This document shows, in pieces, positions 47,642 to 59,502 of a DNA stretch of 64,000 bases; positions within the stretch are counted from its first letter, which is position 1, and every line of letters starts with the position of its first letter. The stretch lies in the NCBI GenBank assembly GCA_029204225.1, contig CM055103.1, positions 18,796,925-18,860,924 on the forward strand, written 5' to 3'. The DNA comes from Diphasiastrum complanatum. Its lineage: Eukaryota; Streptophyta; Lycopodiopsida; Lycopodiales; Lycopodiaceae. Made by a program: the position numbers and the translations under genes. A model generated the notes under the pieces. It did no database searches. It was not told the origin of the DNA and saw only the letters and a program-made list of their open reading frames with translations.

Positions 47642-47884
47642 TCTAGAGCTTTTACAGTTGTAGTGGTAGGTAGGAAATGTGCCATCTTGGTCAGCCGATC
47701 TACTATTACCCATATGGCATCACGACCTGGCTTAGTACGTGGCAACCCTATTATGAAATCCATGGAAATGCTTTCTCATTTGTCGGTTGGGATTTCTAAT
47801 GGCTGCAATAGACCACCCCCTTTCAGGCGCTCTGCCTTAGAATGGTTAGTAAAGCTGGAGAGTACCCATGAGCAAGTAGACTAG
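47642..47884 (-). mobile_element. Ty3/gypsy integrase-core fragment
   Basis: Minus-strand reading [20 protein letters not shown] and [19 protein letters not shown] with no stop: the start of a gypsy integrase core including its first catalytic Asp. Both ends are cut. Confidence 0.88.
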
Positions 47885-48269
47885 TAGAGATAGAGAAATC
47901 CAAAGGCCAATGGTTCCCAATGTGGAATATCCAAAAGCCAACAGCCAAGAGCCATGTGTTACATAGGAGTTACAAAAGCAAATGAAAAGCCTTGGCATTG
48001 GACAGCCAAGTGCCAATCACCCCTAGACTTGTCCCACCATGAAACAGGGAGCAGTTGTCCTTCTCCAAGCCGCGCTCCTGGACACCCAAACTCAAGAGCC
48101 TCACGCCTGTATAGTGCACACGTGAGTTGTGACAATGCACATTGAAGATCATTCATGAGTGAGTGCCGAGTGTGACAATGTGGCCACTCACTTCATTGGG
48201 ATTCAAGAAAGACAAAGGACTTGAAAAAATAACAAATGTTAGAGAATTGTCATGACTAAGGACTTATAC
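47885..48269. other. Spacer left of hAT-1
   Basis: No hATC coding sequence found here, although the transposase would be expected to continue. No terminal inverted repeat recognised. Confidence 0.4.
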
Positions 48270-49094
48270 CTGAAGACATTGAGATCATCCCTGAGTGAAT
48301 CCTGCATGACAGGATCAAGATAAACCTCTCAATGTATGTGTGCCATCCCTGTCGGAGCTCTGCATCATGGAACTGACCTTCATTCCTCCATAGAGGATGA
48401 AGAATGCAAGCCATAGCTTGTAGAGGCTGATGGAACCCCTCCCATCTGGCTTGCCACTTTTCTCTTACTTCTTCAACCCTATAAAAGCTGAAAATCATAC
48501 ATCATACATGTCACATGGTGCATACTTATTACTACATACTACATATTACATAAACACTCATCAATCGTGATAAGAGATAATGCATAATACAAACCTCTTC
48601 TGCACTAATGGCAGTGCAGGTGCGAATCTGCTCTCCCAGCCTGTCTATGAACTCATAGAGAAGGCCCAAAGTGCAGCCCTCTCTATCCGTAAGGCGCAAG
48701 ATAGTGTAAAGAGGCTGCAACGCTATGATAATGGCCCGTGCATCATCCCAAAAAGGAGATGCTAGCACAATCCTCTCAAATCGCTGAGCCTTAGGCTCTC
48801 GTGAGTGCCTCCACTGACGCCAAGGCTGTAAGACCACCATCTGTCTCAAGCCATCATGCACCTTCACGAGGTGCTCCAAAACAGTGAAAATAAAACCAAA
48901 CCTGGAATGGATCATGATTGCAAATTGTATTAGCTTCAACAAAGCAATTATCGGATAACAAGGTCTTAGGTTGAAACTGGAGTCTCGAAAGTAGTTAGTA
49001 GTTGCTAGTAAGCTATGTACTAGCTTCTAAGTAGTAAGTAGTAAAAATCTAAGTGATGAAATTTGAATCAAATTTGATGAATAGAAAAGTAGAC

Positions 49095-49348
49095 CTGGTG
49101 GGGGCAGGCCTCAATATGTCGAGGCTAGAATACTCCCTGAACATACTCAGGACCCTCGGTCTCTTGGTGACAAACCTCACCAAGAACCGGCCTATGTCTA
49201 GTACCTCTGCAATCCATGGCAACTTTGCTATATCCTCAAACACGAGGTCTAAGCAACGTGTAGCACAGGGTGACCAAAAGATCCAAGGGTACTTTTCAAA
49301 TACGAGCTTCCCCATGGCAACACAATTTGCCGCATTGTCGGTGATGAC
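49095..49348 (-). CDS. hAT-1 exon 4: transposase core
   Basis: Open throughout. VITDNAANC continues the exon-3 frame; then KYPWIFWSPCATRCLDLVFE and RPRVLSMFREYSSLD, ending PAPTR at a donor that rejoins FGFIFTVLEHL in exon 5. The TDNA Asp is a conserved acidic position of the family's catalytic core. Confidence 0.85.
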
Positions 49349-50721
49349 CTGCAAAGCGCAACAATCATCAATGCAACATCGGAACATCCGACATCGATCT
49401 TCTCTGAAGTGACAAGTCCATGATCCAAGAAGCAACATTGAACAAGTAGTGTAAGTAAAAAGTTTTCACTCATTTTTATTTCTCACTACACAACTGAAAG
49501 TCAAGAATCAATACCTGCACAACATTCTCTTTGCCGACCTCCACAATGGCCGCATCAATAAATCCAAACAATGTCTGGGCATCCAAGGTTAAGCCCGAGA
49601 TGTTGATGGATCTCAAGAACATCATGCCCAAGCAAGAAGAAACCAATATATTTACAATATGGTGCTTCCTGGTATCAGTCCAACCATCTGATATGATGGA
49701 GCACCCATACCTAGTTCAAAAGATCTCATTGCCCACAAAATTCAGATTTCAGATGGCAATTGTCAATTGCATTAAAATTTAACAATTCATGTAATTGGTC
49801 AATAAATATAACTATTTCAATCATTCTTAATTTTTAAAACATAAAAGTTAAGACTCAAGAGATAGAACTTAGAAGTTAGAACTTGGCACTCGCCACTTCA
49901 AACTTGGAATTTCAAGTTAGAAGTTAGAACATAAATGACAATACATATTAGTATTAATTTAGTAATTACTAATTACTAATTACATTAAAGTAGGGTTTAG
50001 GAATCAGGATTTACATGGCCCGTGATCTCCTGATAGGCTCTAGCTCCCTATCCACGGAGTATCGCTCGGCAACCAACTGAGTCGTCCTCAACTGCTGCAT
50101 GGATGGTCCCTCCCACTCCGAACCAATCCTAGATACATGTCTCATCATCTCCCTCCATGCAGGGGTCGCAGCCAAGTGAAAGGTGAGGTTGCACATGTAG
50201 AAACACCTCCTAACAGATACAGTGGCTATGTCCTTGTTACTTTGCTGAAAGGATGCCACATACACATCTCTACCCCTAAGATGTGTACCAGTACGGCTCT
50301 GGGCATGAGAAGAGCCTCGTGACAATGGTGCCACCGCATCACTCTGACTCTGAGTCTGACCCTGTGATGTGGAAGGGCCTGCTGGAACTGTTGCATATTG
50401 CCAATGGCCACAAATTATTAGTTACTATCTAGATTCTAGAATCTACGACAAATTACAGTGGAGATAGATGAATCGTGGTAGACTGTAGTAGTTTGTAGAT
50501 TGTAGTAATGTCAAAGTACATACGATATGGCATATGCAATGAATTATAATTTACAACACAATCATCAATGCAAATATTTTCTATTTAGCATCTAGCAACA
50601 ACTTACAAATAACTCCGGTGACAAGAATCTCAACACAGGATAATGGATTTATAAGTTATAACTATTAACAGCTTCAGAATTCCGAATCATTGATTACAAT
50701 TTGCGATCACGATTCACCAAC

Positions 50722-50968
50722 CTGTGGGCGAATGATGACCCTTCGAGGTAGCCGTAGATGGAGCTGCATGTATCATCAATGAGTCAGGTGCTCGCGCACA
50801 ACCTGCGATCTCATAACCACGTAGACGCAATAGATGTGCCTTTATTCTAGTGGGGCCACCTGTGTAGTCCTTGCCACAATACTTGCAAGTCCACCTCTTA
50901 GTGCCTGAGGCGCCATAATTAGAAGCAACTGTCACATGATCCCACAAGGGATCCTTCTCTCTCGGCAT
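50722..50968 (-). CDS. hAT-1 exon 1: BED-type zinc finger
   Basis: ATG start MPREKDPLWDHV followed by the BED signature WTCKYCGKDYTGGPTRIKAH and a later Cys (YEIAGC), i.e. CX2C and H/C ligands. The exon ends at donor GTTGGT after SPTG. It would direct DNA binding by the transposase. Confidence 0.85.
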
Positions 50969-51039
50969 GGTATCTACTATCTAGATTCTAGTCTCTCTCC
51001 TCCCACTAGTCTCTCTCCCGGGTCCCCCTCCTAAATTTT

Positions 51040-51360
51040 GATTTTTCACTCACACACACCTAAAGGCTAACTCTCCTTTGGACCTCCCTCCACACACACA
51101 CACACACACACACACCCACCCCTAAGTCTACCTCCCTCTCTCTCAAAGACTCAAACACACTCTTTTAACTTAAAAATCTATTCACACATGTCACGCATAC
51201 ACATTGTCAAACTCAAACACACACACACACATTATCAAACACACACACACACACACACACATTTATCAAACACACACACACAAAAACACAAACACACACA
51301 CACACATTGTCAAACATATAACACACACACACACACACACACACATTTGTCAACAGTCAC
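51040..51360. repeat. (CA)n-rich compound microsatellite
   Basis: Interrupted CA tracts, for example 51,092-51,114, 51,219-51,228, 51,240-51,261 and 51,321-51,342, alternating with short mixed words (TTATCAAA, TTGTCAAA). Confidence 0.9.
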
Positions 51361-51493
51361 ACGCACTGAACACACACATTTGGGAAGTTTCAGGGCTGTC
51401 ACAGATCAGCGAGTAGGTTGCCATCACAAATTCCAGGATTTGAACAGCCACATGTGACACACACAATTCCACCCCTCTCACACAACTCCACCC

Positions 51494-51673
<180 letters not shown>

Positions 51674-51994
51674 GGATTTCTCTCCAGACTCGCGGATCTA
51701 TCCACATCTGTTTTAGACACTGGAATAAGATAATCTGTCAGGGCTCCAGCATAGTGCAATCTTCTGCAGGCTTCAAGACAAGATCTATATTCTGGAATCT
51801 GTCCAGTGTCTCGGATCTCTCTCTCTCTCAGGCATGGAAATTTGGGAAGCTTCAGGGGAGGTAAGGAGCAAGGGGAGGTAACGAGCAGGCTGCAGGTCCC
51901 AGGAGGTCGCGAAGAGCAGGAGGTCGCGAGGAGAAGGAGTCGTGAGGAGCAGGAGCAGGAGGTCGCGAGGAGGCGACGATTTTTTTTTTTTTTT

Positions 51995-52087
51995 AAAAAA
52001 CGGTTCGAACAGTAAAAAAACGGTTCGAACCGGACCTTTTCAAAAAGGTCTTTCGATTCGCGGTTCTTTCAATGAACCGCGATTCGA
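51995..52087. repeat. Three consecutive palindromes
   Basis: CGGTTCGAACCG (52,021-52,032, perfect 12 bp); GACCTTTT-CA-AAAAGGTC (52,033-52,050, perfect 8-bp arms); 52,053-52,066 with 52,074-52,087 (14-bp arms starting TCGATTCGCGG, one mismatch, 7-base loop). AAAAAACGGTTCGAAC is also duplicated at 51,995 and 52,015. Confidence 0.9.
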
Positions 52088-52099
52088 CACAACATTGTT

Positions 52100-53137
52100 G
52101 CAGAGCGGGGGCATATTTTCATCGCTGGGGACTTTAATGCCCCGACCGCTTCACGATAGACAGAGTTCCATGATTCTATAGATCAGCTCCGAGTTCACGC
52201 CCTTGATAGTGACAGCTTGGGGTTTTGAGGATGGATCGGGACCTATTACATCATATGGTGAGTATCTGTTACAGTTTGGTGAGGCACATGAGTTAGCCAT
52301 TTATAATGGCCTACCTCATTGGCCTAATTCTGGCAGCTATACTTGTCACCCTCATAGTGGCAGTCATATATGGCATTGTTGATTACCTCATGGGGTCACC
52401 TTCATCCATTCCCCTCATTCGCACCTTCCATATCTCTCCTACCACTCTCTCTGATCATTCGTTCCTTTCCTTCGCTATTGGCCACCTTCCACCACCGCCA
52501 TCTCCATCACAATCTACACTACCCCGTGCACCCAAATATACTTTCCACCCCCTCTACATACCACTCTACCAAGAATCCCTTGCCTCCTTACTTCACTCTT
52601 TTCCACACAACCAACCACTGGAGTCTCAAGCCGCCTTTCTCACCACCTCCCTCCATACTGATGCAACTTTGGCCTTCCCATCCAAACCCCATAACCACAA
52701 ACCAGCCCATCCGCGATCACCTCGGCCTTTCCATCCACCATGGTACGACGCAGAATGTTGCTCCCTCCACCACACTGTCACATATGCCCGTTTTCATGCC
52801 CCCCATCTCCTTCGCTCCTCACGACAATTGTACAATCGCACACTCCGTCACAAAAAACGTGCCTATGATGACTCCGAAGGAAACCGCCTTGTGAACCTCC
52901 TTTTTAGCTCCTCTTCTGGTGCCTTTTGGCGTGAGTTTATCCCTCGTGCTCCACCCCCTTCTTCTAGACGATCTACATATATGGATCAACTATGCTACCC
53001 AGATTTACACTATACCCACTGATACGCCCATCTCCATCTCTCCTCGACCTTTAGACTTCACCCTTTTCACCCCTGATTTGGTTTGGGCAGCAGTCAAAAA
53101 ACTGAAAACCCATCGAACTAGACAGATGATGCCTCTT
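52100..53137 (+). mobile_element. LINE (non-LTR retrotransposon), endonuclease and linker portion
   Basis: Frame-shifting plus-strand coding: GHIFIAGDFNAPTASR (about 52,116-52,160), the APE-type endonuclease motif; NGLPHWPNSGSYTCHPHSGS (about 52,309-52,367); LSDHSFLSFAIG (about 52,450) with the SDH catalytic His motif; then PPWYDAECCSLHH and YNRTLRHKKRAYD of the linker; and LFTPDLVWAAVKKLKTHRTR just before RT. RT itself is missing: at about 53,140 the sequence changes to a hAT transposase. The endonuclease nicks target DNA in target-primed reverse transcription. Stops (52,160) and frameshifts mark it dead. Confidence 0.82.
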
Positions 53138-53144
53138 AGGAAGG

Positions 53145-53720
53145 CCTGAAAGAGTTATGGGTGCTCGATCATGTCTGATGGCTGGAGTGACACCCGTCGT
53201 CGGCCAGTGATCAACATAGTGCCCTGCCAACGTAGTGCAAGTTGTCACTGACAACGCAAGTAATTGCGTGCATATGTCTCACTTCTTACAACAACAATAC
53301 CCTACTATTGTATGGACCCCCTGTGCTGCACATAGCATTGATCTTATACTGGGAGATATTTGTCGCTTGCCCTAGGTCTGCACGATAGCTGATATGGCCC
53401 TTGCCATGGTGACATTTATCACCCGGAAGAGGCGTGCCCTCGCTCTGTTCCGCACCTTCAGTTCACTTGATCTAAAGAAACCATCTCCCACACGTTTTGC
53501 ATTCGACCTGATTGTCATGCATAGGCTCATTAGAGTGAGACATCAACTCAGACACATGGCCACTAGTGTTGCATTTAGGGAGTTGCCTTTCTCCAGTAGA
53601 CCTGATGGTTTGAGATTTTTGAGGATTGTATTTGACGATGATTTTTGGCGTCAGGCTGAGAGCATTACATCTGTGGCATTAGCACCTATGTCCGTACTAG
53701 TCCCCTGGCCAGCACATGTA
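53145..53720 (+). mobile_element. hAT transposase fragment, plus strand (hAT-2)
   Basis: GCSIMSDGWSDTRRRPVIN (about 53,160-53,215) and VVTDNASNCVHMSHFL (about 53,238-53,290) joined without the intervening segment present in hAT-1; then TPCAAHSIDLILGDI and a 110-codon open frame from 53,394 (MALAMVTFITRKRRAL, FSSLDLKKPSPTRF, FDDDFWRQAESI). Same family as hAT-1 (DUF659 type). Ends at about 53,700 with no C-terminal domain on this strand. Confidence 0.85.
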
Positions 53721-53739
53721 TCCTGATCATGACCCACTT

Positions 53740-54405
53740 TGTCCATCAATAACCGTCTAACCCGCAACATCTCTCTCTCTGTCTCTGCCGCAATGTCAGC
53801 CACAACATCAGCCCTTGGCATGGGGATGGTGGAATCAGTGGGATCATCAACGCCTGATAAACCATCTGTGTCATCTGTGCAATAGAAAGGCGATTACGCC
53901 TTTTCGTGTGGATCAACGAAAATGTGCTCCAGTTGCGCTCGCATACACTGGAGGAACAATCCTATTGACAATCATAAAATTCAAAAAAGCGCATTAGTTG
54001 ATTTCATGCATTTAACACCCATCTTTAATCTCATATAATTTGGTGGGTAAGGAAATACTTGTGATTAGCACTCGCAAGGCCAGCTTTTGTAGAGCTGGGC
54101 ATGGAGAACCATAGAGGTTCCACCAAGTCACCGCTGTCTCCCGCCTGTTGGGATTCAGCGTCGCGTGATGGCCAAACACACCAACCTGCCTCTTGAAGGC
54201 AATGTACTGTGTCTCAACAACATATATGCCAGTGAAGTGTCTGGCGGCTCCATCCAAGTATCTCAACCAATCCAAACCTAGCTCCATGTCTGATGCCTAC
54301 CGCCCAGATAGCCACATGGGGTGCAATAGGTGGGCAATAGCGTGAATCGGCCTATAGAACCAATTTCACCTGTGCTCCCAGATGTCCCACAACACTACCA
54401 TCCTG
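53740..54405 (-). mobile_element. hAT transposase C-terminal fragment, minus strand (hAT-3)
   Basis: Minus-strand reading RPIHAIAHLLHPMWL (about 54,360), LGLDWLRYLDGAARHFTG (54,280), TAVTWWNLYGSPCPALQKLA (54,150-54,080) and, after an intron-sized gap, VCERNWSTFSLIHTKRRNRL (53,945-53,886). The last is the hATC dimerisation motif. This is the domain missing from hAT-1 and hAT-2, but in opposite orientation to hAT-2 and abutting it near 53,730. Confidence 0.85.
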
Positions 54406-55079
54406 TTTCACATAGTTAATGACATGTCAATGAATAAATCCGAAGATGCGTAGATGAGAGCAAACTTATCTTTTTCACATTTCAAGGGGGTATTTAGCTA
54501 GCAAAGTTAAGGGTTTTTCTCATATTTCAAGAAGTACATCTTTGGAAACTCTTGGCTCGGGTAGAAACTTGCATTTGGTAGGGCATCTAATGAGCAAGGA
54601 AATGTTTCGGCAGGGGACAAGAAAGAAATAGGAGAAACAAGGGTAACGATGAACAAAAAGTGATGAAGATCAGCGATGCAGAAATTAGTGGTGAAGCAAA
54701 CAGACTGGAGCTGGCTGCTGATCCGATTAACCTGCAGGAAGTGGTGAAAACCAGCTATTGAGCAAGGAGACAGCAAAGTATGAATATTCGCTACTGGATC
54801 AGCGATGAAGGGCTAGGAAGCGTGAAATCCAGCAATGACGTGCTAGGGCAAATCGGACAGTGCATGAAGAAAATTTATGCTAATTGATTGGCAATGAAGG
54901 GCTAGGAGAGGAGCCTCGTATCTAAGAAGCACAGGGTGCTTTGGCCCCGGTTCACTATGAGCTACATGTTTTTTTTTTTACTGGTTGCCTGGAGTGCCAT
55001 GTCACCGGGCAGCCAGATTAATATCCCATAATCACTTCTGGGAATTCCCTAGTAAGCCGTATAAGTGGCAACTGGCCCT
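54406..55079. other. Spacer without recognised genes
   Basis: Repeated short phrases of form GCTAGG/AGCAATGA/AATCGG around 54,780-54,910 suggest an old degenerate tandem repeat. No gene seen. Confidence 0.4.
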
Positions 55080-55345
55080 TCCTCTCTCATGAGAGCAGGT
55101 GCCCGGGAAAAAAGGCCGCCTGTGCCCGAGACCCGCCGGGGGTTGCCCGGGACGCGCCGTTACACCAGTGACTGGGATCCGGGGACACTGCCCGGGACAC
55201 ACGGACGGCTCGCCCGGGACACAGGAGCCCGGGTGCCCGTGTGCCCGCGAAACACTGGTGCCTGGGAGATTTTTCCCAGGCACTCGCCCATTCTGGCAGG
55301 GCCGGGCACGGCGCCAAATGGTGCCCACCCATTGGGCCGGGGCCA
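55080..55345. repeat. GC-rich CCCGGG-bearing block
   Basis: About 260 bp with at least six variants of GCCCGGGACAC and TGCCCG, sharply GC-richer than both flanks. Open frames on both strands here are composition artefacts. Confidence 0.7.
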
Positions 55346-56746
55346 CGTTTGTGGGTTGCGATTCAGATTGCGATTCGTGAATTGTCATGCAACTGTGGAC
55401 CATAGATAATTAGAGACTTATGGACAATGTGATGTATGTTCATAGCTTGGAGCATTTCCTACAGAAGATGTTTTTAAAGGGGAGGGAGATCTAGGATCTT
55501 ATGCCCTATTAAGATTTAAGGGTGCTCATGGAGCACCCACTCTTGGGCGTTGATGATGTAAGCATATGATATAGTCAGTGGTATGCATGCAGCTGATGCA
55601 ATGCAGGGGTCCAAGACTTTGTTGGTGGGCTACATAAACTTAAAGAGTGCTCGTCTTCCCTTCTATATTTGGGTACTATCCCAGGCTTACTTACATCAAT
55701 ACATTTTTCTCCCATAGTGTCAAGGATAGAAATGCAAAGCAAGCAAGACTGCGCCATTTTGGAATGATCAAAAATATCATTGAGCTTCATGCAGTTCTCA
55801 CTGTTGATCATTGCCAAGTTGCAACTAGGTAGGTTTTACTGATTCTTATTTTTTATGTTGCATTTTGCCACCATTTATTGTCCTTGAGTTTAGTTCAGCT
55901 TCGAAGCAAGCTGAAGTGATGATATGCAAGGAATTTCTTCACTTCGGTGTAGAAAATGACCTGATCTTGGAGCCAATAGTCCAGCCATATATCAATGTAG
56001 ATTCTCCTCAACTAATATACCAGACTTTAAGCTCTATTCTGTTTCAATTCCTAGTGCTTGCAAGGCTGCCCACTTAGCAGATACTTAGTGCTCGCTATCA
56101 CTTTATAACACAATAGCCCTCAAGTATGTAACTCCTGCATGAAGCTTGCCATCCAATTTCAGTTTTAGCTGAGCTCCCATCAATTTCTATGGCAGATCCA
56201 AAAACAAGCAATCTCCTTAGGCTCAGTACAAGCTCTACACTTCGTGTGGTGAAAATCTGAGAAGCCTTGGAGTGGAGGGTTGTTGAAGGAACGAGCAAGT
56301 TTTTATAGATTTAATCTTGAGGATAACTCACCATCTTGATATATCATGGTGGAGCTTTTATGTTGTGACAGTTGTGTTATAAATATATTTTTGTTTGTCC
56401 ATGCTGGCTCTTGTTCTGGTGATAACCATAATTCATAGCTCATCTATCGACGCTAGTCAGGGTTTGTGAGCAGGCCTGAGCTAACTTCCTAGAATTGCTC
56501 ACATTCTACTTTTTTTGATGATTCTTTTCATTTTTCGGCTAGTGCAAAAATGTGTATCGGTCCATTTAATCAGTGGTTCTCCAAGCTCATCTTTTAACTT
56601 TATCTTGTAGCATGTTGGGTATTTTGAAAAGCTGCACAAGTTTATACAAACTAGAAAATATAAAAATGAATGAAAATGTAAAACGTAAAAGTTTTCAAGT
56701 GAAGATTTGGAGTGATTTATTTAACTAGGGAGTATGCATGCTGCAG
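55346..56746. other. Possible upstream part of the 56.7-kb gene
   Basis: Two plus-strand open segments, 55,720-55,830 (RNAKQARLRHFGMIKNIIEL, followed by GTAGGT, a plausible donor) and 55,865-56,077, could be exons, but I recognise no family in them. The rest is AT-rich and featureless. Confidence 0.3.
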
Positions 56747-57731
56747 AGCAGTTCTCATTGGTCGTGGACAGCCTGTCACGTTGAATGAATCTTCAGAAGC
56801 TAGCTATCCAATCATCGTGGCAACTCACGCTAGCAGTTTGAATGCTGTCCTTGAGCAGACTCCAAAGAAAAGATGGAAGGATCTCATTTTTGTTCAAAAT
56901 GGTATGCTGCAACCTTGGTTTGTTGAGCATGGTTTACAAGAGAATACTCAAGGGATACTACACAGGTTGATTTGGGTGTGGACATTGTGAATGGAGGAAG
57001 ACCATCTCAATTCCTTGGCAGGTGAAGGCTGAGGCCATTTTAAGGTTCCTGCTGAAGAAGTGTTAGTCTTGCTTTGCATTTTTTGACCTCAAAGTTTTTG
57101 GTTAAGACTTACTGTGAGTTGTACCAAAATAATTGTGAAGTTAATGTTGATGCTGTTTTTTGTTTACAATTCAGTCGATGATCTGTGGCACAGGTGGGCA
57201 CCTCTTGTAGCAGAGATTATGTGTGATGCAGGCCTGCAGTGTTCTGTCGTGAGGCATGAGATCTATTTGGAGTCTCTTGTGGAAAAGCTACTTTGGAGTT
57301 CTATTTTCTGGCTTCTCAGTGCATCACTTGGCAGTATATCAGTAGGAAAAATTGCTAAAAACTATACACAGCATGTTCATGAGCTGGTTACTGAGTTAAT
57401 GCCACTTGCACAATCCTACATTGAATCAATAAAAATTAAAGAACCTTTTGTCAAAAGACTCTGTAATAATGGATGTACTGGTGAGGATGATCAAATAGAA
57501 CATTCTCAGAGAATCAAATTAATGCACTCACACAGTGCAGATTCGGTGACGGATGTTAAACACATGGTTGACTGGCTTTGTGCCTACTCAGTTGCAATCG
57601 ACAGTGCAGTGCCAAGTATGCAAATGGCTGCTTCTGAGTTTGATTGGCGTAATGGATGGTTCCTGATACAAAAGATAACTCCTCAACATATGATGTGGTT
57701 AAAGCGGGCTGGATTTTGCGAAGACTTATGA
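56747..57731 (+). pseudogene. Plant Rossmann / ketopantoate-reductase-like protein, 3' part, decaying
   Basis: Exon from acceptor CATGCTGCAG (56,746): VLIGRGQPVTLNE, YPIIVATHASSLNAVL and KDLIFVQNGMLQPWFVEHGL. A second block (about 56,955-57,060) reads DLGVDIVNGGRPSQFLG and HFKVPAEEV in other frames with a stop. The last exon starts at acceptor TTTACAATTCAG (57,174): DDLWHRWAPLVAEIMCDAGL, LLWSSIFWLLSASLGSISVG, WLCAYSVAI and ASEFDWRNGWF, ending at 57,731. The FVQNGML, ...LLW... and EFxWRNGWF motifs recall an uncharacterised plant family that I place near 6PGDH C-domain/ApbA-like proteins; that placement is from memory and tentative. Frame breaks suggest a pseudogene. Confidence 0.6.
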
Positions 57732-58304
57732 CTTGAATCAATGCTCAAAATTTATGTTTCTCATTTGACATTGTTAAAAATAGACATGACACTTTAAGTC
57801 TTTTACTGTATTGTCCAACATGGCTTCTGTTCCTGGAAAACGATTTAAACTCCCGACCAAAATACAGGAATATCAAAGGTAGTGGTTGTGCTGTTTTGAT
57901 CACCTAGCAGGTCCTTTTGATGCACTCAGCGAACATGGAGTACCTTCTATGGATAATCTATGAGAACTTATACAGCAAAAAATGCTAGCATTTATTGTTG
58001 TCAAAAGACCCTGTAGTGGCCTCTGCTCTTGTTAGAAAACACACAAAAATATGCAACACGTCCTCATGTGCGTGTGAGGATGTATTAGGCTTCAATCACG
58101 ATTGATGTTTCTTGTGGCCAAATGTTGGAAACTGTTGAAAAGGGGCCTTCTGCTGGATTATTGAAAGCTGTAGAAATGACCTCCTTGTGTGGTTTGTTGA
58201 GTGAAAAATTGAAATGCCATTGCCAAGCATTGTAAACAATGTATAGAAATGTACTCTTGTCCGGGATCATTAGTATGTCATAGTGTCTTCGTGATAATTA
58301 CAAA
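57732..58304. other. 3' flank of the 56.7-kb gene
   Basis: AT-rich with no recognised gene or repeat. Confidence 0.4.
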
Positions 58305-59502
58305 AACCCTTCAAGTTGGAAGCGAGAATCCACCCTCTTGCAAGTCTTCAACACTTGGCAAAGTCTTTTGAATGACAAAGCTTTGTGTAAGGTTAGCATG
58401 ATCATCCAACAAGCCATTAAGCATACCTTGAACAAGTTCTACATCCTTAATGCTTTTATCTATGCATGCTAAATCATCATTCAAGGCTTTGACTCTTAAC
58501 ATAAAAATGTGAGCACTTTCCCCTATGGATACCCTTTGTTATGATGTAGATTAGCCGAGAAGTCGATGAAGTCGACTTCGAGTAATTCGGCCGTGATTCT
58601 TGCAGGTATCAGATGAGCAGACATAGAACCAGTAGGTTGCATCAGACCCTAGATCAACGATCAATAAACGTGCAAGATAAATCTTGAAATAGCAACTTTG
58701 GAAGATTTGCCTTCTTAGGGTCAATACCCTAGAATTGGACTTGGACTCATGAACTTTCTTCAATGCATTTCATGCATCACTTGAAGAAGTGCACTTATGA
58801 ACTTCTTTGAGAAATTTAACGGTAATATTCATCTTCATTATGTGGAGAGCTCTCTTAGCCCTTTTGTCATACATCACTTGCTCTTGAAGCGCCAAAGGTC
58901 TTTCTTCCAGACCTGCAACAACGTCGATTGGTTCATTCAACTCACCTACGGATTCCATCCTTACTTTCCAAGTTGCATTATTTGTAGAATTGAGCCTATT
59001 GGCATCCGGCATGATACCACTATTTGTAGTCATGTTGCAAATAATTATTGCTCTTCTTTCAACCTTTTCTAATGCACTAAGCACTCACACTCCTCTCAAC
59101 AAATGAAGGGTTCTTTCTCAAGCAATTCTCGGCTTTTACTCCAAGATTTGTCTTGCAACTTCAACATCCATGAGGTCGCTCTATACTTGTCATTCTAATC
59201 CAACTGACAACAGTTGATTTGGTGAAGATATCTATTGTAAACAGCCACAATTTGTGAGGAAAATCTTGAAACATCATGAAATCTGAGAAGTTCACATTTT
59301 TTCTTGCTAGTACCAAATTTGTTTCTATAAATTGCTATGGCTATCACTCTGCTCCTAACAACTCTCATCAAATCCCGTTATGCTTGATGTTTTAATGCTC
59401 CAATAGTGCCAAATCTCCATCGTAACCTATGAATTATCAGATAACTCAATTTTTAGAATTCTTCTCAACGGTTGAAAGTGTTCCTACTAGGCTCTGATAC
59501 CA
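58305..59502 (-). mobile_element. Ty1/copia gag fragment (copia-5) with PBS
   Basis: gag on the minus strand: 59,084-58,770 (NNATWKVRMESVGE and ALQEQVMYDKRAKRALHIMK) and 58,502-58,311 (MLRVKALNDDLACIDKSIKD). The PBS (59,489-59,502, minus TGGTATCAGAGCCT) abuts an LTR. pol is missing: the element is cut at about 58,305. Confidence 0.82.

Larger units (their letters stand above)
48270..50968 (-). mobile_element. hAT-family transposase gene, spliced, C-terminus missing (hAT-1)
   Basis: Six minus-strand exons with consistent GT-AG borders: 50,968-50,722 (BED finger), 50,387-50,015, 49,710-49,515, 49,348-49,095, 48,901-48,595 and 48,478-48,270. Motifs: YGCSIISDGWTDTRKHHIV at the DUF659 core, VITDNAANCVAMGKL across an intron, PWIFWSPCATRCLDL, and LQAMACILHPLWR. 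The order and the SDGWTD/TDNAANC motifs are typical of plant hAT transposases with DUF659. Only one likely frameshift (ERFIL near 48,310) was found. The exon with the hATC dimerisation domain is absent. Such proteins act in the nucleus, binding terminal repeats and cutting by an RNase H-like fold. Confidence 0.88.

Noticed and set aside
52001-52032. tRNA gene suggested by GGTTCGAAC
   Set aside because: No A box, anticodon stem or acceptor stem can be built around it.
54012-54287. Independent small gene
   Set aside because: WWNLYGSPCPALQKLA and the following hATC motif identify it as part of a hAT transposase.
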